This document shows positions 20,446 to 30,592 of a stretch of DNA of 64,000 bases, piece by piece. The position numbers and the translations under genes are program-made. Each line of letters begins with the position of its first letter. Positions within the stretch are counted from its first letter, which is position 1. Origin of the DNA: Methanobrevibacter ruminantium M1 (lineage in GTDB: Archaea; Methanobacteriota; Methanobacteria; Methanobacteriales; Methanobacteriaceae); NCBI RefSeq assembly GCF_000024185.1, contig NC_013790.1:2645613-2709612 (forward strand), in the 5' to 3' direction. Below the pieces are notes generated by a model that saw only the letters and a list, made by a program, of their open reading frames with translations, was not told where the DNA came from and ran no database searches.

Positions 20446-20901
20446 GATTTTACCTCCATGAATAACTAAATAAATTAATTATTGACTTAAATATGAATCA
20501 ATTAATCAGATAGTTATTGGTTTAAATAAGAATATGTATATTATATCATTAGCAATATATAAAAATTTTTATACTTTTTTGTCTATAAGATTAATTGTAG
20601 ACAAATTTTAGATTAAATTCCTAATGCAAATATTGCCTAAGATAGGAATTAAAATAAAAAATTAGATTAAATTCCTAAGGTAAAAAATACCAATATAGGA
20701 ATTAAAATAAAAAATTAGATTAAATTCCTAAGGTAAAAAATACCAATATAGGAATTAAAATAAAAAATTAGATTAAATTCCTAAGGTAAAAAATACCAAT
20801 ATAGGAATTAAAATAAAAAAACAAGATTATTACTTATTCAATGAAATATAATTTGAAAAACTAAATAAAAAAGGATATTTTAAAAAATAAGCCGTGATAA
20901 A
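20446..20901. other. Divergent intergenic region with hairpin repeat array
   Basis: This stretch separates the membrane-protein operon (minus) from map (plus). It holds minus-strand promoter-like A/T DNA near 20530-20580, then the 53-bp repeat array, then the map leader. No coding sequence is seen. Confidence 0.5.
20611..20820 (+). repeat. Four tandem 53-bp repeats, each an inverted repeat
   Basis: Units start at 20611, 20665, 20718 and 20771 (spacing 54, 53, 53). The last three are essentially identical and the first is diverged. Each unit contains AATTCCTA...TAGGAATT with an inner GGTA...TACC pair, so every copy could fold into a hairpin. The array ends about 80 bp before the map start. 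Confidence 0.9.
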
Positions 20902-21831
20902 ATGGTAGATGAAATTAAATCTTATGAAGAAGCTGGAAAAATTGTATCCAAAGTCAGAAGCGATGCATCAAAAATGATAGAAAACGGACTTCCAATTCTT
21001 GACCTTGTAGAGTTTGTAGAAAGCGAAATATTAAAGTCAGGGGCAGGAATAGCATTCCCATGCAATGTTTCAATAAATGAAATAACCGCTCACTACACCT
21101 CTCCAGCAGGAGATACAAACAAGATGGTAACCGGAGACCTTGTAAAGCTGGACTTGGGAGCTGAAGTCAATGGCTACATTGCAGACTCTGCAGTTACAAT
21201 CATGGTTCCAGGAGACAACTTAGAAGAGCTCTTTGATGAGGACACTCTAGAAAAGAATCAAAGAATCATAGATGCCTCAGCAGCAGGGCTTGAAGCTGCA
21301 ATAAGCACTGTAAGGGCTGGAGTTAAAGTATGTGATGTGGGAAGAGCTGTAGAAGAGGCAATAGCTGAATATGGTCTCAATCCAGTTAGAAACCTTACAG
21401 GGCACAGTCTTGAACATTGGAATCTCCATGCAGGAATTTCCGTGCCTAACTATGACAACAACGATCCAACCATACTTGAAGAAGGCCAAGCAGTTGCAAT
21501 CGAGCCTTTTGCAACAGATGGTGAAGGAATAGTTAATGACTGTCCTTATGCTTATATCTTTTCATTTATGCAAAGCAAGCCTTTCAGGATGAAAAACACT
21601 CAAAGAATGCTTAATCATATTGAAAAGAACTATAGATACTTGCCTTTCAGTGGACGCTGGCTTACAGAAAGCTTTAATGAGCGTAGAGTAAATACAGGAC
21701 TTAAGCAATTAGGAGATGCTATGGCGATTTATCCTTATGCCGCTCTTAAAGAGAGAACTGGAGCTTGGGTGTCCCAAAAGGAACATACTATGATTGTTGA
21801 AAGTGATGGTTGTAAAATAACCACACTTTAA
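20902..21831 (+). CDS. map: Type II methionine aminopeptidase
   Basis: This 309-residue enzyme removes the N-terminal methionine from new proteins in the cytosol, using a two-metal centre. The pita-bread peptidase fold is recognisable: H-Y-T-S-P-A near residue 63, the metal-binding Asp pair in VKLDLGAEVNGYIADSAVT (D at about 83 and 94), the conserved His in GHSLEHWNLHAG, Glu in AIEPFATDG, and the final Glu near QKEHTMIVE. The insert of about 60 residues after the IEPF motif is the type II helical subdomain. Length matches archaeal Map. GTGATAAA precedes the ATG. A hairpin repeat array lies in its upstream region. Confidence 0.95.
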   Translation: MVDEIKSYEEAGKIVSKVRSDASKMIENGLPILDLVEFVESEILKSGAGIAFPCNVSINEITAHYTSPAGDTNKMVTGDLVKLDLGAEVNGYIADSAVTIMVPGDNLEELFDEDTLEKNQRIIDASAAGLEAAISTVRAGVKVCDVGRAVEEAIAEYGLNPVRNLTGHSLEHWNLHAGISVPNYDNNDPTILEEGQAVAIEPFATDGEGIVNDCPYAYIFSFMQSKPFRMKNTQRMLNHIEKNYRYLPFSGRWLTESFNERRVNTGLKQLGDAMAIYPYAALKERTGAWVSQKEHTMIVESDGCKITTL

Positions 21832-22017
21832 ACTTTTTTTTACTTTAAATATAAGAAGTGCTTTTTTAAAACTAATTATTTATTGCTTTTTTTAAAATTA
21901 AATATAAAATAAGTGTTTTTTTAAATTAATAAACCTTATCACTCTTTTTAAAAATAAATAAAAAAAGAAGATATTAAGAAAAAAAGATTTTTAAAATTAC
22001 TTTTTTTAACAAACAAA

Positions 22018-25000
22018 CTATTTAATAGTCAATTTAGCAGTTTTAGTAAGAGAATTATAAGTATCATCACCCTCAAACTTAACAGTAAACTTATAAGTCT
22101 TTTTAGTGGATAAACTTACCTTTAAACTAGCAATTCCCTTAGAATTTGTGCGTGTTGTATAAGTCTTTCCATCTATGGTGATATAGACCTTCTTATTTTT
22201 TAATAAGGATCCATAGCTTGTAGTCAATTTAGCAGTCCATGTTTTAGACTTAGCGCTTGACTTATAAGTGACATTGGAAACATCAAGCTTAGGAGTCTGC
22301 TTTTTAACAGTTATCTTAGCCACTTCAAATGAGCCATTATAATATTCATCACCTAAAAATGAGATAGCGAATGTATAAGTTCCCTTATAGGCCAGATTGA
22401 TTTGAAGACTTGCAGATCCGTTCTCATCTGTGGTCCTATTATATATTCTTCCATTAAATCCTATTTGAATTGCTTTATTGGATAAAGCATTTCCATTCTC
22501 ATCCTTTAATGTCACTTCAAAGTATTTTCCTATCCTTCCTTCTACATTGGAATCGAAGGCTGTTGTAACCATATCTTCAAATATTATCTTAGAGGCTTTT
22601 TTAGGATTCAATGGTCCATGAGCAATATCAATATCTGAACCGGTCATTATAGAGCTTACTTCAAATACAAACGGATTCATTCCGCTGACTAATATATTGT
22701 TTTCAATGGATATGTCATTTGTAGGCGCCAATATAGCTCTAGATGATAGGAGCTTTAAGATATTTATTGATTCAGCCACTGTAGAATCATCTAAAAGCAT
22801 GAACTCATTATCACATATGTTTAAGCTTGGAACCTGGATTGAAAGACTGTCTGTTCCATTGCATGCCTCTGCCAATATCAGTAAATCAGCATTATCAAGG
22901 TAATAAGCTCCATTTTGAATGTTTAAATAATCAAATGAACGATAAGAATTGTATGAATCAGAGGATGAGTGATTCAATAACTCATCATTAGGCAAAATGT
23001 GGAATAAAGGCCTCCAATTGCCAGATACAAATATTCCTCCATTTATTGTAAGGTTTTTATAAATATTAATTGTATCCAAGTCAGCAAATACCATATTTCC
23101 TAGCTCAACTGTATCTCCTTCAACTGCAAAGTCTATTAAGTTTTGAAGGTCACGTGTAGAATTATCAGTATGGACAATAGGAGACTTAAAATCATTTTCA
23201 TATAATCCATTGCCCTTTAAGGACCCATTTAGTTCAGAGATGTATAAATATCCGTTCTTTAAGACATTATCATTTAAGTCATCTTGGATGAATACAGCTA
23301 AATTGGAAGCATTTAGATTTCTTTTAATATCTGCTCCGCTTGCATTGATAAGGTTATTTGCAATATTGAAGTTATTGCAATCATCCAAGTCTAAAGCATG
23401 AGCGAAACTGCCTGAATCTATATAAAAATCATTATTATGTAAATTAAAATTATTTGTATTTTTTAAATTCAAGCCATAAGCTAAATAAGCTGAATCAACT
23501 GAAAATTGATTATTAGATAAATTAAATCCAGAACTATCGCTTGAATTGATTCCACAAGCCAAATAAGTGGAATTTATTGAAAATTGATTGTTTATCATGG
23601 TCAAATTATCTACTTTAACTAGATCTAAGCCATAAATTAATGAAGAATCCTCTAAATTGCCATTTGAGCTTAAATTAAATAAATTATTCTCCAATAGTAA
23701 ATTTTTAACAGAATCTGAATAGATTGCGTTTATTAATCCATTAGAATCAATCGAGAAGACATTATTTCTTATAATAAATCCGCTTGGATTGGTTTTTGAA
23801 TTTAAATAATCCATCTTATTAGATAAGTATATTCCATATAATTGGCCAAAATTAGATTTGAAGTCAATAATATTGTTTTCTATGAAAATATTTCGGGAAA
23901 TGTAATCGCTACCGTAGAGCCTTATTGCAGATAAGGAAGCATCATCAGATAAAGGAGAATCTATTAAAGAATCAGAGGAATCAATATCTAATTTAAAAGT
24001 ATTATTATAAATCAAAACATTACTAACTCCATCCTTTATAGAAATAAAGTCTATATTTGAACTTAAATTATCTAATTCAAATTTTAAATTAGAAATAATA
24101 GTATTAGAGCTTTCACCTTCCAAGGAAATAAAGCAATTTAGCAAACTAGAGTCTTCGCTATCTGAAATAATCTTTAAAGGAATGTCTATTTTAAACATTT
24201 TATTTGTAAGATTAGCAAATCTAAGTGTATTTCCAAACTCAATAGGGAAATCATCTCTAAAACTACCGTCTTCATTGAAATAAAGAGCATAATTAGCGTC
24301 ATTTATGACATAAACATCTGACGCATTTTCAGTTGAATTGATATTATCAATCAAATTCTCATAGGAATCCTTTACCTCATCATCCAGATTGTCTAAACTG
24401 CTATTGGTAGAATTATCTGAACCATTATCAGATGATTCATTCATACTGCCGTTTCCATCCATAGGAGTTTGATTGGAATCTGAGGAATTGCCTCCAGAAT
24501 CTACTCCTCTTAAATCTACAGGAGATGGCCCATTAAATACAATATCAGTATAGATTTCATTTAAAGTTTCCATCATTGATTTATACTCATTATAAGGAAC
24601 ATTTCTATAGACATCTGAGATTCTGCTATTTACAATATCCTTTAAAGGAATTATATAATCTGTTTTTGTTATATTGTCTGTTATGCTGGAAAAGTTTCCT
24701 ACAAAGACCAATGCATTGTAATTATAAGAGTCTGAATAATTTATGGTGTTATTTAAGTCTATCCAATCTGAATAATCCCTTACATTTCCTATTTCAGCGA
24801 AATAATTAAAGTATGTGTCATTATAGACAGCAATTGAATTATTGAATGAGATAATGTTTGCATCGCTTTTGATTTGGCTATAGTCAATCGGGCTTTGATT
24901 GAAGGTCTTTGAATATCCCATGATAAGATTGTTTCTTATTGTGACATCGGTAGGGTATTTTGAATTGGATTGCTTCTTTACAAGGATGCTTGATGAATCT

Positions 25001-26433
25001 ACACTTGTTAGAATGTTGTTTTCAATGAGCAGATTGTTCATACGTCCGAATACATAAATCGGGCTTTCAACAGGCACGTCAATGATGTTATTGTATACCT
25101 TACAGTTATCGGCATAATAATTGAATTCAAGGCCGTTATGGCCGCTTATATTATAGACAATATTTCCATAGGCAGTATTATTAGGCATCAGATAGATTGC
25201 AGAGCCTGTAAGCTTGCTGTTGAATATTGTATTGTTTGCAACGATATTGTCATAGGATGCGTGAATTCCATAGTCTCCACCTTCTGTTCCGTCATTTCCT
25301 TCGAAATATCCTCCTGTAAGGTTGAAAATTATGTTTCCAGCAAGGATATTGAAGCTTCCTTCAGAATCTATTCCCCTATATACATTATGAATCGTATTAT
25401 TGAGAGCAATGTTATAATCTCCCATCAGATGTATTCCATAAGCCCATGCCGAAGGGTTTGATAAACCGCTATCTTCACTGATTGCAGATGATCTTACAGT
25501 ATTATTGTATATTGTATTATGATTGGACTTTTCAAATCCGTATGTTGTAAGGTAGATAGGATTTGAGTCCTTTATGGTTACATCGTTTGAAAAGATGTTA
25601 TTGTAGTGAGAGTCTCCAAGAAGGATACCTGCACGTTTCCATGAAAGGTTCATATAGCCTGTAAAGTATGTCTCAAGCTTGTTTCCAAATATGTTTGAAT
25701 AATTGGAGTATATCACACGGACAGGGTTTCCGTTAGCCCCTGTACAATAAATGTCATTGCCATAGACATCCACATTTGTGGATCCTTCTAAAAAGACTCC
25801 AGGACACCATTCGACGCTGTTTCTTATGTATAGGTTTGAGACACTTGAACGGCCGTCAGCAGTCATGTTTTCAAACTTAATCATACAGTTTGTGAGCTTT
25901 GCATTATTGGAGCTTGTTATATGGCATGGAATAGTAAATATGAAGTTTTTAGATATTATATTGCCTGACAGGTCTATAGTATCATATGGAGCCACTACAG
26001 ATGTCTTCACATAGCCATTCTTATCAAAGTATTTTGAATAAGTTGATTGGGAGACTGTGTATGTATTTGATAAGTTTAATTGGTTTGAATTGAGTAAACT
26101 AGAATCTAATTGGTTTGAACTCAATTGATCAGATTCTAATTGGTTTGAATCCAATAAATTAGAGTCTAATTGGTTTGAACTTAATATTTTTGTAGTATTT
26201 TGGTTAGATTCCTTATCCAAATCGATTTCATCAAGACAACTGTTTTCTTTTAAATCACTAGAAACATCTAATGAATTATCAGAATTGCTTAAATCGTCAT
26301 CAATAGTAAAAGAATAATCAATATCACTTAAATCGCCTTGAATAGCATCATTAGTTAAATCATTAGCACTTACACAAGAAATGCTTAAGATAACTAAAAT
26401 TAAGGATATTAAAATCATTTTATATACTTTCAT
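22018..26433 (-). CDS. Adhesin-like secreted beta-helix protein
   Basis: This 1471-residue surface protein has a signal peptide (1-23), an acidic spacer, and a Ser/Asn/Gln/Leu-rich repeat (residues about 81-121, units such as S-N-Q-L-D-S). Beta-helix blocks follow, headed by TYSKYFDKNG (about 129), TYFNYF (about 545, degenerate) and NYALYFNEDG (about 713). A Ser/Asn/Asp linker lies near 650-700. The C-terminal cassette (about 1110-1471) matches those of the ALPs at 4378 and 9795: DLQNLIDxAxxGDxVxLG, ESxxxLxLxSxRAILAPTNDI, GRIGKYFEVTL and a final Ig-like domain ending AKLTIK. There is no membrane anchor. GGTGGAATT lies upstream of the ATG. It converges with map. Confidence 0.85.
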   Translation of the reverse strand: MKVYKMILISLILVILSISCVSANDLTNDAIQGDLSDIDYSFTIDDDLSNSDNSLDVSSDLKENSCLDEIDLDKESNQNTTKILSSNQLDSNLLDSNQLESDQLSSNQLDSSLLNSNQLNLSNTYTVSQSTYSKYFDKNGYVKTSVVAPYDTIDLSGNIISKNFIFTIPCHITSSNNAKLTNCMIKFENMTADGRSSVSNLYIRNSVEWCPGVFLEGSTNVDVYGNDIYCTGANGNPVRVIYSNYSNIFGNKLETYFTGYMNLSWKRAGILLGDSHYNNIFSNDVTIKDSNPIYLTTYGFEKSNHNTIYNNTVRSSAISEDSGLSNPSAWAYGIHLMGDYNIALNNTIHNVYRGIDSEGSFNILAGNIIFNLTGGYFEGNDGTEGGDYGIHASYDNIVANNTIFNSKLTGSAIYLMPNNTAYGNIVYNISGHNGLEFNYYADNCKVYNNIIDVPVESPIYVFGRMNNLLIENNILTSVDSSSILVKKQSNSKYPTDVTIRNNLIMGYSKTFNQSPIDYSQIKSDANIISFNNSIAVYNDTYFNYFAEIGNVRDYSDWIDLNNTINYSDSYNYNALVFVGNFSSITDNITKTDYIIPLKDIVNSRISDVYRNVPYNEYKSMMETLNEIYTDIVFNGPSPVDLRGVDSGGNSSDSNQTPMDGNGSMNESSDNGSDNSTNSSLDNLDDEVKDSYENLIDNINSTENASDVYVINDANYALYFNEDGSFRDDFPIEFGNTLRFANLTNKMFKIDIPLKIISDSEDSSLLNCFISLEGESSNTIISNLKFELDNLSSNIDFISIKDGVSNVLIYNNTFKLDIDSSDSLIDSPLSDDASLSAIRLYGSDYISRNIFIENNIIDFKSNFGQLYGIYLSNKMDYLNSKTNPSGFIIRNNVFSIDSNGLINAIYSDSVKNLLLENNLFNLSSNGNLEDSSLIYGLDLVKVDNLTMINNQFSINSTYLACGINSSDSSGFNLSNNQFSVDSAYLAYGLNLKNTNNFNLHNNDFYIDSGSFAHALDLDDCNNFNIANNLINASGADIKRNLNASNLAVFIQDDLNDNVLKNGYLYISELNGSLKGNGLYENDFKSPIVHTDNSTRDLQNLIDFAVEGDTVELGNMVFADLDTINIYKNLTINGGIFVSGNWRPLFHILPNDELLNHSSSDSYNSYRSFDYLNIQNGAYYLDNADLLILAEACNGTDSLSIQVPSLNICDNEFMLLDDSTVAESINILKLLSSRAILAPTNDISIENNILVSGMNPFVFEVSSIMTGSDIDIAHGPLNPKKASKIIFEDMVTTAFDSNVEGRIGKYFEVTLKDENGNALSNKAIQIGFNGRIYNRTTDENGSASLQINLAYKGTYTFAISFLGDEYYNGSFEVAKITVKKQTPKLDVSNVTYKSSAKSKTWTAKLTTSYGSLLKNKKVYITIDGKTYTTRTNSKGIASLKVSLSTKKTYKFTVKFEGDDTYNSLTKTAKLTIK

Positions 26434-27003
26434 AATTCCACCAAAATACTTGCTTAGTTTGAAAAAATAAACTTTGAAAAAATAAACATTCTTATATTAA
26501 AAATATTATTTCTTAATATTATTTAAAATTTAATATAATAATATACAATAATTCAAAGAAATATATTATTTTTAATTTTTATGTTTTACTCTTTAAAAAG
26601 TAAATATTTTTTAACTTTCATAAGATTTTTTTAGTTTTTTAAAAATTTTATTTTTGCTTTAAAATCATTATTTTGCAATTTGCTTTGTTCTAAGAGCTTA
26701 TTTCGAGTCCACATCAATTTCACACGATAACAACAATTTTACGAACTCACAACAATTTAACATCCTCAAATCAATTTCACACGATGACAACAATTTTACG
26801 AACTCACAACAATTTAACATCCTCAAATCAATTTCACACGATGACAACAATTTTACGAAATGAAGTCAATTTTACGAAATGAGAACAATTTTACGAGATA
26901 AAGTCAATTTTGACATAATCGTGTATTTATATCAAAAAAGAAACATTTATAAAGTTTAAAAACAAAAATAAAACATAATTAACCACGGGAGGCATTGATA
27001 AAA
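26434..27003. other. Divergent intergenic region with 19-bp repeat array
   Basis: Apart from the repeat array at 26713-26921, the stretch holds the minus-strand leader of the ALP and, on the plus strand, a TATA-like ACATTTATAAAG at 26942-26953 followed by GGGAGG at 26987-26992 for the nuclease gene. Confidence 0.5.
26713..26921 (+). repeat. Eleven tandem 19-bp repeats with 57-bp higher-order period
   Basis: Eleven 19-bp units lie head to tail. All share CAATTT at the same place and most share ACGA or ACACGA six bases on. Units 1-3, 4-6 and 7 repeat as a 57-bp block; units 8-11 are simpler variants. The array ends about 20 bp before the TATA-like box of the Rpn-like gene. Confidence 0.93.
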
Positions 27004-27888
27004 ATGAATGAAAAAAATGAGTCCGCCTTTCCTATACGATGTGATCCCGAGGATGAAATATTTGTTAAATGCATGTCTCGAATTAAAGAGTTTCCCCAAT
27101 ATATCACAGGATACGATGATATAGAAGGACCATATGAAAGCCGCTTTATCTCTTCAGGATACAGAAACTTAAATCTTGATTCCGTAAGGATAAGATCAGA
27201 TAAAAGCAGCATAAATATAGAGCATCACAGCTCAATAAGCCAAGAGGCAATGAGAAGAAATTACGAATATGCTGTAAATGTCTTTAATGCTACTGGACAA
27301 GCAGTTTATCCTTTTATCTTTTACACTGGCGACTTGCCCGTTGATAAAATAACTTACATGAACCAGTTAAATTATTTTCATCCCCAATGGTTTATATTAA
27401 AGGAAAAGGATGGCATGAAAAGATTAAATAATATTAAATATAAAACTGATAATGATATAGATATGCACATTTTTGAATTTTTAGATTACATTTGGCTTCC
27501 AAAATTCAAGTTAGAAATAACAATTGAGGAATGCATCAGGGAACTTGTTAAATTGTATAACAAGCTTTCTGCTGACGAATTTATCTTAAATTTCACTAAA
27601 GAATGTCTTGCATTATGGGTTGGAAGATATATAAAAGACCAAGATGAATTAAAATACATGGCTAGGTGTTTAAATATGTCCAAAATAGAAGAAAGACCTT
27701 TTGAAGAATCACTGAGAGGAGTAATCTTCGCAAGAAAACTAGAAGAAGCCGAAGAAAAAGGTGTGGAAAAAAATAGAATAGATTTTATCACTAAAGCTTT
27801 AAAACAAATGAGTCCTCAAGAAGTTTCCGATTTGTTTGATATTCCTATAGACTCAATACTTAGTGTTCAAAATCAATATTCAAAATAA
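27004..27888 (+). CDS. Rpn/PD-(D/E)XK-type nuclease family protein
   Basis: This 294-residue protein resembles the Rpn/PDDEXK nuclease-transposase family, whose members cleave DNA and promote RecA-independent recombination. The N-terminal half contains LDSVRIxxxxxSINIEHH, matching the D-xn-ExQ-type core strand pair but with His where Gln or Lys is common. This is followed by the family-like sequence Y-P-F-I-F-Y-T-G-D-L-P. The C-terminus has the usual short helical tail, M-S-P-Q-E-V-S-D-L-F-D-I, like a small HTH. The ATG at 27004 is preferred over TTG 26995, because GGGAGG at 26987-26992 is 11 nt from the ATG and only 2 nt from the TTG. A T-rich stretch after the stop is a likely terminator. 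Confidence 0.7.
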   Translation: MNEKNESAFPIRCDPEDEIFVKCMSRIKEFPQYITGYDDIEGPYESRFISSGYRNLNLDSVRIRSDKSSINIEHHSSISQEAMRRNYEYAVNVFNATGQAVYPFIFYTGDLPVDKITYMNQLNYFHPQWFILKEKDGMKRLNNIKYKTDNDIDMHIFEFLDYIWLPKFKLEITIEECIRELVKLYNKLSADEFILNFTKECLALWVGRYIKDQDELKYMARCLNMSKIEERPFEESLRGVIFARKLEEAEEKGVEKNRIDFITKALKQMSPQEVSDLFDIPIDSILSVQNQYSK

Positions 27889-28261
27889 ACTTTAATTTTT
27901 CTCTTTTTCTTTTTTTATTCATTAAAAGCTAATTCTTAAATTTTAAACTTAAATAATTATAATTTTTCTATTTAAAAACTTTTCTCTTTTTTATAATTTA
28001 CTATTTTTTAACAAGCATAAACGTTTTAAAACAGCACTTAAATTAAAATCTATATTTTTAAAAATTATTAAAATAATAGAAATAAATAAAAATAAGTTAA
28101 AAAGCTTAGATTAATTAAAATAAGTAAAAATAAGTTAAAAAGCTTAAATTTATAAAAATAAGTAAAAATAGCAGTTGAAATAAAAATAAAAAAAGTAATT
28201 TAAATAATTAAAATAAAAAAAGGAAAAAAGTTAAGAAAAAGTAAAAAAAGAAAAAATAGAG
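27889..28261. other. Convergent intergenic region
   Basis: No gene is seen. Poly-T runs at 27890-27920 (plus) and T-runs on the minus strand downstream of frhB serve as archaeal terminators. A direct repeat of about 21 bp (AAAAATAAGTTAAAAAGCTT core) occurs near 28090 and 28127. Confidence 0.4.
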
Positions 28262-29107
28262 TTAGAAAGGACTTGGGAGTCCCATGTTAACTCTTCTTTC
28301 AATTTCTTTTCTACCTTTGTCTTTCTTACCGTTAGCTAATTTTTCGAGTAATTCTAAACCAGGTTTTACATCATCCATTGGTTTGGTTTCGATTACTCCA
28401 GCTTCTACAGCTGCGGTAAAGATGTCTGCACCACTGTCGGTTCTGGTGAATACAGTGGACCATCCATCAGGAGAACCTACAGATCCAGTAGATACATCAG
28501 CTAATTCTGCAACATAGTCGAGACAGATGTTACATCCAGCTTGTTCATATCCGTGGGTTTCTTTTAATGGAAGTCCGGATTCGCCTTCAACGTCAGTAAT
28601 CCAGAATTTTCCTTTTCCAATATCCATCTTGTTTACGCCTTCTAAGGAGGAATTCATCTTACCTTCAATGAAGGTCTTTAAGGAATCTCTTGGGAAGTTT
28701 TCCATACAGAAAATACCTATAATCAATGCAAGCTTATCTGCTACGAATCTGGTAGCAAATGGATAGGATTGCATTTTTCTAAGTCCCATAATTTGACAAG
28801 GAGTTCCTACAGTTCCTATTTTTTCAAGACCGTATTGTCTTACAGCTTCTTTGAGTCTGATTGCGTTTGGAGAGAAGGTATATTTGGTACCTGCTGCTGC
28901 AATGATTTCTTCTGGAGTCATTGCAATGGTAGGTTCAGGTTTCCATGGATCTTCAGTGTTTCCAGCAACAATTGCTCCTTCAATAATGTTTTCTTCTAAA
29001 GCGTAAGTTAATAATGCGGTTACGATTCCACCATCTTGTGCGACTTTTTGGATTGCTTTATCAGTAGCTCTTGCTGATACTACGTCTTTATATGTACCGA
29101 ATGCCAT
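28262..29107 (-). CDS. frhB: F420-reducing hydrogenase beta subunit
   Basis: FrhB (281 residues) is the FAD- and F420-binding subunit of the F420-reducing [NiFe] hydrogenase, transferring electrons from the FeS chain to F420. Order: FrhB_N domain (about 6-95, D-G-G-I-V-T-A-L-L and D-P-W-K-P), then FrhB_C (V-G-T-P-C-Q-I-M at about 100, [32 protein letters not shown]). Cys in the C-N-I-C motif ligate the FeS cluster. It is the last gene of frhADGB, 11 bp after frhG, with GGAGG before its ATG. It is the reference for the permuted homologue at 52506. Confidence 0.97.
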   Translation of the reverse strand: MAFGTYKDVVSARATDKAIQKVAQDGGIVTALLTYALEENIIEGAIVAGNTEDPWKPEPTIAMTPEEIIAAAGTKYTFSPNAIRLKEAVRQYGLEKIGTVGTPCQIMGLRKMQSYPFATRFVADKLALIIGIFCMENFPRDSLKTFIEGKMNSSLEGVNKMDIGKGKFWITDVEGESGLPLKETHGYEQAGCNICLDYVAELADVSTGSVGSPDGWSTVFTRTDSGADIFTAAVEAGVIETKPMDDVKPGLELLEKLANGKKDKGRKEIERRVNMGLPSPF

Positions 29108-29118
29108 TTTACTTCCTC

Positions 29119-30078
29119 CTATAATCCTAAGTCCTTTTTAATTTGTTCAGCAGGGAACCAGGTTCTTGGACAGTGAGTAGTACATGCGCCACATTTAATA
29201 CATCTGTTTTTATTGTGTGATGGTCTACCTTCTACCATTTCAAGAGCTCTGGTTGGACATGCTAATACACAAGTTCCACAACCACAACATAATGCCTTAC
29301 TTACTACGTTGGTCTGTAAGTCACAGCCACAAGCTAAGTTGCATGCTGCCATGTCTAACATAGGTTGTAAGTAATCCATGTCACCGTTGATTAATGCAAC
29401 AACTACTTTTGCAATAATTTCTGGGGATGCTGGGCATCCAGGAATAGCACAATCTACTTTTACCAAGTCAGAAATTGGTACAAAAGATTCGTGTTTAGGT
29501 TGTGCTAATTGTCCACCACGTGCATATCTGGTGAAACAACCAGTCATTGCACAAGATCCAAATGCGCAAACTAATCCTGCTTTTTCTCTTACTTCCATAA
29601 GTTCTTTTACACTGTGTTCATCTTGTAAACAGACAGACCCTTCGACTAATGCCAAATCCATTTCAGGCATTTCCCATAAGTCTACTAAAGTTGTTCCGTA
29701 AACGATGTCCACCATATCAGTGAGTAAGGTTGAGAGAATGTCGTAATTTTCAGTTAAAGACATACCGTCTCCAGTACACCCACTCATGTGAATATATCCT
29801 ATTTTTGGTTTGTCAGCCACTTTTTCAACCTCCTGAGTTGAAGATTCTTTTAATGCTTTAGATGATTCTGCTTCTTTTTTAGCTTGAGCTTCTTCTTCAG
29901 CTTTAGCGTCAGCCTCTTTCTTAGCCTCTTCTGCTGGCTTTGATTGAGCTTCAACTTCCTTTTTAATCTCTTGTTTTAATTTGTCTTGAGTCTCAGCTTT
30001 TGCTTCATCATCTTCTGCGTCCGGTTTAGCTTCAAGTCCTAAAAATTTTCTAATGCTGTTTTTAATTCTTGCAAGCAT
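29119..30078 (-). CDS. frhG: F420-reducing hydrogenase gamma (small) subunit with N-terminal extension
   Basis: FrhG (319 residues) carries the FeS clusters linking the NiFe site of FrhA to FrhB. The core from about residue 92 ([18 protein letters not shown]) shows proximal-cluster Cys ([19 protein letters not shown]), then two ferredoxin-type motifs ([12 protein letters not shown] and [12 protein letters not shown]). Residues 1-91 are an extension absent from the Methanothermobacter protein as I recall it (about 275 residues). It holds an amphipathic helix, [16 protein letters not shown], then an Ala/Glu/Lys-rich, probably helical stretch. AAAGGGG lies before the ATG, and no other good start is seen nearer the core. 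It lies between frhD and frhB. Confidence 0.95.
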   Translation of the reverse strand: MLARIKNSIRKFLGLEAKPDAEDDEAKAETQDKLKQEIKKEVEAQSKPAEEAKKEADAKAEEEAQAKKEAESSKALKESSTQEVEKVADKPKIGYIHMSGCTGDGMSLTENYDILSTLLTDMVDIVYGTTLVDLWEMPEMDLALVEGSVCLQDEHSVKELMEVREKAGLVCAFGSCAMTGCFTRYARGGQLAQPKHESFVPISDLVKVDCAIPGCPASPEIIAKVVVALINGDMDYLQPMLDMAACNLACGCDLQTNVVSKALCCGCGTCVLACPTRALEMVEGRPSHNKNRCIKCGACTTHCPRTWFPAEQIKKDLGL

Positions 30079-30090
30079 TGCTAAACCCCT

Positions 30091-30564
30091 TTAAAGTTCA
30101 TTTAATATCATTTCAATAGCTTTAGGAATTGCTGCCTCCACTGGCTCTGTTAAGCCCATATCTACATCTGGTGCAGTGATTTCTTTTGGTTTACATCCGA
30201 CGATTACAACTTCTATACCCATATCCACCAAATCGTGGAGAGGTTCCTCTACAGGCCAGGTATGAGCGTTTTCATACTTTCCTTTAGGCATGTCATAAGG
30301 ACTGAAGATCTTTAGTGTTCCAGGTTCTGCGTTCCATTCCACAACATCCACTACAATGACCTTCTTCCAATTGTCGTCAGGCATTGAAAATATGAAATGT
30401 GTGGCTCCGGTTCCCGCATCAATGAACTGGGTATCTTTAGGCATTTCAAGATTGTTTTCCTTAAAGTAATCTTCTAAAGCATGTATAACCATTGGACCGA
30501 ATCCGTCATCTTTAAATAAGACGTTTCCGCATCCTACAACTAATCTTCCTGCATCATAAGGCAT
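30091..30564 (-). CDS. frhD: Hydrogenase maturation endopeptidase
   Basis: FrhD (157 residues) is the HycI/HybD-type protease that cleaves the C-terminal peptide of FrhA once nickel is inserted. Visible: [16 protein letters not shown] at the N-terminus (the conserved G-N-x-L-x-x-D-D-G metal-binding Asp region), a central [11 protein letters not shown] and V-D-V-V-E. ATG 30564 is chosen, with GGATGG six bases upstream; a TTG at 30588 would add eight residues and nearly abut frhA. It is second in frhADGB, which matches its job on the product of the gene before it. Confidence 0.93.
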   Translation of the reverse strand: MPYDAGRLVVGCGNVLFKDDGFGPMVIHALEDYFKENNLEMPKDTQFIDAGTGATHFIFSMPDDNWKKVIVVDVVEWNAEPGTLKIFSPYDMPKGKYENAHTWPVEEPLHDLVDMGIEVVIVGCKPKEITAPDVDMGLTEPVEAAIPKAIEMILNEL

Positions 30565-30592
30565 GATATTCCATCCTATTAAAATCAATTAA

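Noticed and set aside
20611..20820. 53-bp repeats considered as a CRISPR with short spacers
   Set aside because: The whole 53-bp unit is conserved, including the part that would be spacer.
26713..26921. 19-bp repeat array considered as a CRISPR
   Set aside because: There are no spacers: units abut each other and differ only by point changes, and no cas genes are near.
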